This document shows positions 32,560 through 37,448 of a stretch of 37,448 bases of DNA, one piece after another. The stretch's first letter is position 1. Each line of letters opens with the position of its first letter. The position numbers were made by a program, and so were the translations under genes. The stretch spans positions 1 to 37,448 of the forward strand of contig CAIXWQ010001109.1 of assembly GCA_903923175.1 (NCBI GenBank). The letters are read 5' to 3'. The stretch is from an uncultured delta proteobacterium (GTDB lineage: Bacteria; Myxococcota_A; Polyangia; Polyangiales; JADJMO01). The notes beneath the pieces were generated by a model. The model was not told the DNA's origin, did no database searches, and saw only the letters and a list, made by a program, of their open reading frames with translations.

Positions 32560-33494
32560 TGCGGATCCTGCTGGCCGGGGCCGCGGGGTTCATCGGCAGC
32601 CACCTCTCGACGCGCTTCGTCGCCGACGGGCACGAGGTCGTCGGCGTCGACGATCTCAGCACCGGGCGCCGCCAGAACCTCGCGCACCTCGCGGGCGAGC
32701 CCCGCTTCACGTTCCTCGAGCACGACGTCTGCGCGCCGCTGGCGCTCGCCGGCGAGCTCGACTGGGTCCTGCATTTCGCCTGCAACGCCTCGCCGCCGAA
32801 GTACCTGGCGCGGCCGCTCGAGACGCTGCGCGTCTGCTCCGAGGGGTCGAGCCGCCTGCTCGAGCTCGCGGCCGCGCGCGGCGCGAAGTTCCTGCTCGCG
32901 AGCACCAGCGAGGTCTACGGCGATCCGCTGGTGCACCCGCAGGACGAGGCGTACTTCGGCAACGTCAACCCGATTGGCCCGCGCAGCGTCTACGACGAAG
33001 GCAAGCGCTTCGCCGAGGCGCTCACCACGGCCCACCACCGCGCGCGCGGCACGCCGGTGCGCATCGTGCGGATCTTCAACACCTACGGCCCGCGCATGGA
33101 TCCGGACGACGGGCGCGTGGTGACCGCGTTCGTGTCGCAGGCGCTGCGCGGCGAGCCGCTGACCATGCACGGCGACGGCCTGCAGACGCGCAGCCTTCAG
33201 TACGTCGACGATCTCGTGGAGGGGATCGTGCGGCTGATGGCCTGCGACCACGCGGGGCCGGTGAACCTCGGCAACCCCGAGGAGCTCACCGTCCACGACA
33301 TCGCGAAGCTCGTGGCCGAGCTGGTCGGCGTCGAGGCGCGCCTCGCGCACCTCCCCGCGATGGTCGACGATCCGCGCAGCCGCAGGCCCGACATCCGGCT
33401 CGCGCGCGCGCTGCTCGGCTGGGCGCCGCAGATCGGCGCGCGCGAAGGGCTGCGCCGGACGATCGCCGCCATGCGCGCCGACGCCGCGCTCTGA
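32559..33494 (+). CDS. UDP-glucuronate decarboxylase (UXS-type SDR)
   Basis: 311 aa from ATG 32559, overlapping the ugd stop by one base; the track start at 32040 is in shadow. The glycine motif is LLAGAAGFIGSHLSTRFVAD. LASTSEVYGDPLVHPQ and YFGNVNPIGPRSVYDEGKRF contain the catalytic Tyr-x-x-x-Lys. IFNTYGPRMDPDDGRVVTAF and LQTRSLQYVDDLVEGIVRLM are UXS hallmarks. It converts UDP-glucuronate to UDP-xylose via the 4-keto sugar in the cytoplasm. Coupling to ugd strongly supports this over a generic epimerase. It converges on the flavoprotein gene at 33504, with a 9-bp gap. Confidence 0.93.
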   Translation: MRILLAGAAGFIGSHLSTRFVADGHEVVGVDDLSTGRRQNLAHLAGEPRFTFLEHDVCAPLALAGELDWVLHFACNASPPKYLARPLETLRVCSEGSSRLLELAAARGAKFLLASTSEVYGDPLVHPQDEAYFGNVNPIGPRSVYDEGKRFAEALTTAHHRARGTPVRIVRIFNTYGPRMDPDDGRVVTAFVSQALRGEPLTMHGDGLQTRSLQYVDDLVEGIVRLMACDHAGPVNLGNPEELTVHDIAKLVAELVGVEARLAHLPAMVDDPRSRRPDIRLARALLGWAPQIGAREGLRRTIAAMRADAAL

Positions 33495-33503
33495 CGGCGC
33501 CCG

Positions 33504-34946
33504 TCACCCCTTGGCGGGGACGAGCCCGGTCTCGTCGATCACGGCCGACTCCTGGTAGCTCTCGTAGTCGGTGTTCACCGCCCACAGATCGTGGCGCGCG
33601 CCCTTGTCGATCTTCTCGGCGGCGAGCAGGCCCATCAGGATGCTGTGGTCCTGGTTGTTGTACTTGAAGGCGCCGCCGCGGCCGATCGGCAGCAGGCTGT
33701 CGTACTTCTTCAGGTGATCGACGACGGTGGCGACGCGCTCGCGGTAGCCGCGGTCGTAGACCGGGTAGCAGCGCGGGATGCGCACGACCGCGCCGTCGAG
33801 CACGCGGGCGCCGCGGATCAGGCCCGTCTGGCCGATCTCGCGCGTCGCGCGGGCGACCAGCACCGCGTCGTCCTCGGTCCACGCGGCGTCGCCGTCGTTG
33901 CACCAGTACTCGAGCGCGAGGATCGAGCTGTTCGCCTCGCCGTAGAGCTCCTTCGTCCAGTTGCGGAAGTTGGTCACGCGCCCGGTCTGCAGGTCGGCCG
34001 AGTGCACGTAGAGCCACTGATCGGGGAAGAGCGCGGCGCCGTCGACGTGCAGGTAGACGAGGATGGTGTTGCGGAAGCGCAGCCGCTCGCTCGCGCGCAG
34101 CACGTCGGCCGGCACGTCGGGGAGCTTCTGCACCAGCGTGCTCAGCGGCATCGAGGAGACGACGAAATCGAAGGGCTGCGCGGGGCGATCGGCGAAGGTG
34201 ATGGTCGCGCCCGCCTGCCCCGGCCGCGCGTCGACGCCGAGCACCGGCGTGCTCACGTGGACCTCGCCGCCGCGCGCGCGCACGGCCTCGGCCATGCGCT
34301 CGTAGACGACGCCGGTGCCGCCGGTGGGGTAGGCGAAGCGATCGACGAGCGTCTTGTGCTTGGCGCCGCCGCCGCCGAAGAGCGCGGATTTCGCCGCCTC
34401 GAGCAGCGAGAGCTTCTTGATGCGCTGCGCGGCGAAATCGCTGTCGAGCTCCTGGCAGGAGATCCCCCAGAGCTTCTCGCTGTAGGTCTTGAAGAAGATC
34501 TCGAACAGCCGCCGGCCGAAGCGCGCGACCACCCAGTCCTCGAACGAGTCGAGGCTCTTCGGCGGCCGCAGCCGCGTGCGCCCGTAGCTCGCGACGCAGC
34601 GCCCCGCCTCGAGCAGCCCGAGCGTCTTGAGCGCGTCGCCGGCCTGCAGCGGGTAGTGGAAGAACTTGCCGGAGTAGAAGATGCGCGTGAGCCGATCGAC
34701 CATGCGGTAGTCGCGCCCGACGACCTCCAGCCAGAGGCGGTTGACCCGCGCGTCCGAGCTGAAGAAGCGGTGCGGCCCGAGATCGACCCGCTGCCCGAAG
34801 AGCGGGAGGGTGCGCGCCATGCCGCCGACGTGCGGCGAGGCCTCGAACAGCCGCACGCGGTGCCCCGCCTTCGCGAGCTCGTACGCCGCCGTGGCGCCCG
34901 CGGGCCCCGCTCCGATCACGCCGACGTCGAGCACGCGGTTCGCCAT
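33504..34946 (-). CDS. FAD-dependent oxidoreductase, UDP-galactopyranose-mutase/amine-oxidase-like
   Basis: 480 aa from ATG 34946; the track's extra 62 N-terminal residues are translated minisatellite. The dinucleotide motif is VGVIGAGPAGATAAYELAKA, with the second FAD contact in HRVRLFEASPHVGGMARTLP. DLGPHRFFSSDARVNRLW is the UGM-like ring, and TYSEKLWGISCQEL plus FAYPTGGTGVVYERMAEAV are typical of UGM-like oxidoreductases in polysaccharide clusters. The substrate is unknown: true UDP-Galp mutase activity is possible but not proven. It is flanked by UDP-sugar genes on the other strand and divergent from galE across the repeat-bearing gap. Confidence 0.88.
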   Translation of the reverse strand: MANRVLDVGVIGAGPAGATAAYELAKAGHRVRLFEASPHVGGMARTLPLFGQRVDLGPHRFFSSDARVNRLWLEVVGRDYRMVDRLTRIFYSGKFFHYPLQAGDALKTLGLLEAGRCVASYGRTRLRPPKSLDSFEDWVVARFGRRLFEIFFKTYSEKLWGISCQELDSDFAAQRIKKLSLLEAAKSALFGGGGAKHKTLVDRFAYPTGGTGVVYERMAEAVRARGGEVHVSTPVLGVDARPGQAGATITFADRPAQPFDFVVSSMPLSTLVQKLPDVPADVLRASERLRFRNTILVYLHVDGAALFPDQWLYVHSADLQTGRVTNFRNWTKELYGEANSSILALEYWCNDGDAAWTEDDAVLVARATREIGQTGLIRGARVLDGAVVRIPRCYPVYDRGYRERVATVVDHLKKYDSLLPIGRGGAFKYNNQDHSILMGLLAAEKIDKGARHDLWAVNTDYESYQESAVIDETGLVPAKG

Positions 34947-35007
34947 GCGCTGGTCCCTCGAGCCTTCTTGGTGGCGGCCGAGCGTAGCAGCTCGGTCGGC
35001 CCGGCGC

Positions 35008-35089
35008 GCCTCGACACGCCTCACGACGCGCCTCACGACGCGCCTCACGACGCGCCTCGAGACACGCCTCACGACGCGCCTCACGGCCG
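35008..35089. repeat. 12-bp minisatellite, seven copies, between the flavoprotein gene and galE
   Basis: Units of GCCTCACGACGC at 35018, 35030, 35042 and 35066 are identical. Variants occur at 35008 (10 bp), 35054 (GCCTCGAGACAC) and 35078 (GCCTCACGGCCG). The array ends 11-26 bp before the candidate galE starts, so it occupies the galE leader and the divergent promoter region. No spacers are present, so it is not CRISPR. Confidence 0.93.
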
Positions 35090-35115
35090 AGCGCGGCGCT
35101 ATGCTCGTCGCGCCC

Positions 35116-36105
35116 ATGACCACCCCGCGCAAGGTTCTCGTGGCCGGCGGCGCCGGCTACGTCGGCAGCCACACGTGCAAGGCCCTCCACGAAGCCGGCG
35201 TGACGCCGGTGACCTACGACGATCTCAGCGCCGGCCACCGCGAGCTCGTCCGCTGGGGCCCGCTCGTCGAGGGGAACCTCGCCGACACCGAGCGCGTGCG
35301 CGCGGCGCTCCGGGAGCACGGCTGCGACGCCGTGGTGCACTTCGCCGCGTTCGCGTACGTGGGCGAGTCGGTCGTCGCGCCGCGCAAGTACGTGCGCAAC
35401 AACGTGTGCAACACCGTCTCGCTGCTCGACGCGATGCTCGACGAGGGGGTGCGCACGCTCGTGTTCTCGTCGACGTGCGCCGTGTACGGCGTGCCGAAGG
35501 AGCTCCCGATCCACGAGGGGCTGCCGCTCGCGCCGATCAACCCGTACGGCGAGACGAAGCGCTACGTCGAGGACATCCTGCGCGCGTACCACCGCGCCTA
35601 CGATCTGCGCTTCACGGCCCTGCGCTACTTCAACGCCGCCGGCGCCGACCCCGCGCTCGAGATCGGCGAGCTGCACGACCCCGAGACGCACCTGATCCCG
35701 CTCGCGATCGACGCCGCGCTCGGGCGCCGCCCGCCCGTGCAGGTCCTCGGCACCGACTACGACACCCCCGACGGCACCGCGGTGCGCGACTACGTCCACG
35801 TGACCGACCTCGCGCAGGCGCACGTGCAGGCGCTCGCCCGCCTGCGCGGCGGCGCCGAGCCGCTCGTCGCCAACCTCGGCACCGGCCGCGGCCACTCGGT
35901 CCGCGAGGTCTTCGCGGCCATCGAGCGCGTGCTGGGCGTGCCGGTGCCGCACGTGAACGCGCCGCGGCGCGCCGGCGATCCCGCCACGCTCGTCGCCGAC
36001 GCGAAGCTCGCGCGCGCCGAGCTCGGCTTCGCGCCGAGCCACTCGTCGATCGACACCATCGTCGACACCGCCGCGCGCTGGGCGAAGACGCGCGCGACGG
36101 GCTGA
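35116..36105 (+). CDS. galE: UDP-glucose 4-epimerase
   Basis: 329 aa from ATG 35116 (an ATG at 35101 would add five residues). The NAD motif is VLVAGGAGYVGSHTCKALHE. Catalytic Ser/Thr is in LVFSSTCAVYGVPKELPIHE and Tyr-x-x-x-Lys in PINPYGETKRYVEDILRAYH. Substrate motifs are LRYFNAAGADPALEIGE, LIPLAIDAALGRRPPVQVLG, and TAVRDYVHVTDLAQAHVQAL. It interconverts UDP-glucose and UDP-galactose for cell-surface glycans. It converges on the membrane protein at 36118. A seven-copy 12-bp repeat lies just upstream, possibly affecting expression. Confidence 0.96.
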   Translation: MTTPRKVLVAGGAGYVGSHTCKALHEAGVTPVTYDDLSAGHRELVRWGPLVEGNLADTERVRAALREHGCDAVVHFAAFAYVGESVVAPRKYVRNNVCNTVSLLDAMLDEGVRTLVFSSTCAVYGVPKELPIHEGLPLAPINPYGETKRYVEDILRAYHRAYDLRFTALRYFNAAGADPALEIGELHDPETHLIPLAIDAALGRRPPVQVLGTDYDTPDGTAVRDYVHVTDLAQAHVQALARLRGGAEPLVANLGTGRGHSVREVFAAIERVLGVPVPHVNAPRRAGDPATLVADAKLARAELGFAPSHSSIDTIVDTAARWAKTRATG

Positions 36106-36117
36106 CGCCCGCCCGGA

Positions 36118-37448
36118 CTAGAGCGCGCCGGGGGCGAACGGATCGTGGAGCCCGCGCTCGTGCGCGGTCGACGGGGTGTAGAGCCCCTTCTGGTCGTCGA
36201 TCTTCCACGGGCGCGCGAGCAGCGCCTCGGCGTCCTTGCACTCGAAGAGCTGCGGCCGCACCGGCTGCCCGCCGAGGCGGTAGTAGAAGCAGGTGCGATC
36301 GGCGTACCGCTGGCGCAGCTTGCGCGCGAAGCTCGGCGTCAGCCGCGGGTAGGTCACGACGTCGTCCGAGTCGCTCCGGTAGCGGAAGGGGAACCCGTCG
36401 TCGAACCACGCGCGCGGGATCGACTCGGCCCGCTGCGTCTCGACGAGCAGCAGCGAGTGGCGCGGCAGCGCGTCGAGGATCTGCTCGAACGGCGCGTGCA
36501 CGGCCTCGATCATCCGGTGCATGCGCGCCACGTGCTCGGCGAGGAACGTCGTGGTGCCGAGCGCGAGGCTCGTCCCCACCAGCGCGAGGGCGAGCGTCGG
36601 CCGGCGCTCCACGCTCGCGTCGATGGCGTGCGCGCCGAGCAGCGACGCCGGCAGCAGCAGCTCGTAGTGGTAGATCGGCCCGGTGTCGGACACGCCGGTC
36701 GTGTGATAGGCGAACATGAACGCGAGCGTCGCGGCGCCGCCGAGGAGCCAGGGGAGCGCGCCCGCGCGCGGCCGGCCGACGCGCAGCCAGACCACCAGCA
36801 GCCCGAGGCTCGCGGGCCAGCCGAGCCACCAGCCGTTGAACCGCACCGCGACGACGAGCTGGTTCTGCAGCGCGCTCCACGGCGTGTGGCGATAGCTCGG
36901 CAGGTGCTCGAAGACCTGCACGAAGCCGTAGCGCTCGATCGGCAGGTACAGATTCCAGGGGAGCGTGAGCGCGTGGCCGGTGAGCGCGCGGTCGTAGAGC
37001 GCGATGGCGACGACCCACGCGCCGCCGCTGGCGAAGAGCGCGATCAGGCCGAGCACGCGTCGCTTGCGCGCGAGCGCCACGAGCGTGAACAGCCCGAGCA
37101 CGCCGCCCATCGCGAGGCCCGTCTGCGGGCGCACGGCCATGACGAAGCCGACCGCGAGGCCGACGATCGTCGCGCCGCGCACCGGGCGATCGCCGGCGGC
37201 GAGCTGCAGCCCGCGCCCCGCCGCCGCGAGCCCGAACAGCGCGCTCGGCTGCGAGAGCCCGAGCGGCGTGGTGAGCAGGAACATCGGCGAGACGGCGAGC
37301 AGGATGGTCGCCCAGCACGCCACGCGCTCGCCCGCGTCGTGCGCGACGATGCGATACCAGAGCCACAGCGTCGCGCCGGCCATCGGGACGTGCAGCAGCG
37401 CGGGGAGGCCGACCAGCACGCCGAGCATCTGCACGAGCGGCTCGCCGA
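36118..37448 (-). CDS. Polytopic membrane glycosyltransferase-like protein, 5' end missing (window edge)
   Basis: At least 443 codons. The frame stays open past the track's GTG start (37434) to the right edge (..GEPLVQMLG), so the N-terminus is outside. Many hydrophobic helices are seen (VACWATILLAVSPMFLL, GATIVGLAVGFVMAV, VLGLIALFASGGAWVVAIAL, LPASLLGAH). A soluble C-terminal domain follows (FPFRYRSDSDDVVTYPRLTP, CFYYRLGGQPVRPQLFECKD). The layout resembles GT-C/PMT-type polyprenyl-sugar transferases, but the catalytic N-terminal loop lies outside the window. It is the last gene of the UDP-sugar group. Convergent with galE, with a 12-bp gap. Confidence 0.8.
   Translation of the reverse strand, partial: GEPLVQMLGVLVGLPALLHVPMAGATLWLWYRIVAHDAGERVACWATILLAVSPMFLLTTPLGLSQPSALFGLAAAGRGLQLAAGDRPVRGATIVGLAVGFVMAVRPQTGLAMGGVLGLFTLVALARKRRVLGLIALFASGGAWVVAIALYDRALTGHALTLPWNLYLPIERYGFVQVFEHLPSYRHTPWSALQNQLVVAVRFNGWWLGWPASLGLLVVWLRVGRPRAGALPWLLGGAATLAFMFAYHTTGVSDTGPIYHYELLLPASLLGAHAIDASVERRPTLALALVGTSLALGTTTFLAEHVARMHRMIEAVHAPFEQILDALPRHSLLLVETQRAESIPRAWFDDGFPFRYRSDSDDVVTYPRLTPSFARKLRQRYADRTCFYYRLGGQPVRPQLFECKDAEALLARPWKIDDQKGLYTPSTAHERGLHDPFAPGAL

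Noticed and set aside
35008-35089. CRISPR array
   Set aside because: 12-bp units are contiguous with no spacers and there are no cas genes.
33591-36719. 1042-aa plus-strand ORF
   Set aside because: Antisense to the flavoprotein and out of frame with galE; translated minisatellite in its middle.

Overview
The window is a dense, very GC-rich stretch with short intergenic gaps, many lipoproteins with low-complexity Ala/Pro/Gly/Asp stretches, and frequent short tandem repeats. Gene content (glycine-rich lipoprotein, VIT/vWA protein, DUF444 and SpoVR proteins, many family-less secreted proteins) suggests a myxobacterium-like member of Myxococcota. The genus cannot be set from sequence alone. Because of the GC bias almost every gene carries long open shadow frames on the other strand, and most of the ORF track is such shadow.

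Left part (1-5,000, all minus): a glycine-rich lipoprotein running off the left edge, an NAPE-PLD-like metallo-hydrolase, an HSL-type esterase, SixA and PurC. Then (5,000-14,963): an HD phosphohydrolase, an unrecognised two-block protein, a PlsC-type acyltransferase, a 601-aa lipoprotein, a MATE transporter followed by a Cys-rich lipoprotein, a cysteine-synthase-like PLP enzyme, and two tandem paralogous lipoproteins.

Middle (14,991-28,467): apolipoprotein N-acyltransferase (Lnt) overlapping a small Trm112-like zinc ribbon, DUF444 (YeaH/YhbH), two paralogous membrane proteins arising from a tandem duplication that also copied the tail of the DUF444 gene, a Uma2 nuclease, Bcp peroxiredoxin, a MerR-VIT/vWA operon with a visible inverted repeat, a PGPGW-type membrane protein, a CDF transporter, a DUF3298-like lipoprotein and SpoVR. 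DUF444 and SpoVR usually work with the kinase PrkA, which is not in this window.

The 362-base convergent gap between spoVR and the UbiB-family gene is the most interesting non-coding part. It holds a tRNA-like fold (7-bp acceptor-like stem directly stacked on a 5-bp T-arm with a consensus TTCGACT loop), further hairpins, and a strong intrinsic terminator. It looks like an independent structured RNA but is not a canonical tRNA.

Right part (28,830-37,448): UbiB-family kinase, YchJ-like protein, then a nucleotide-sugar/polysaccharide group: UDP-glucose dehydrogenase, UDP-glucuronate decarboxylase (overlapping by 1 base), a UDP-galactopyranose-mutase-like flavoprotein, GalE behind a seven-copy 12-bp minisatellite, and a polytopic glycosyltransferase-like protein cut by the right edge. 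I see no CRISPR array, insertion sequence, rRNA, canonical tRNA or recognised defence island.
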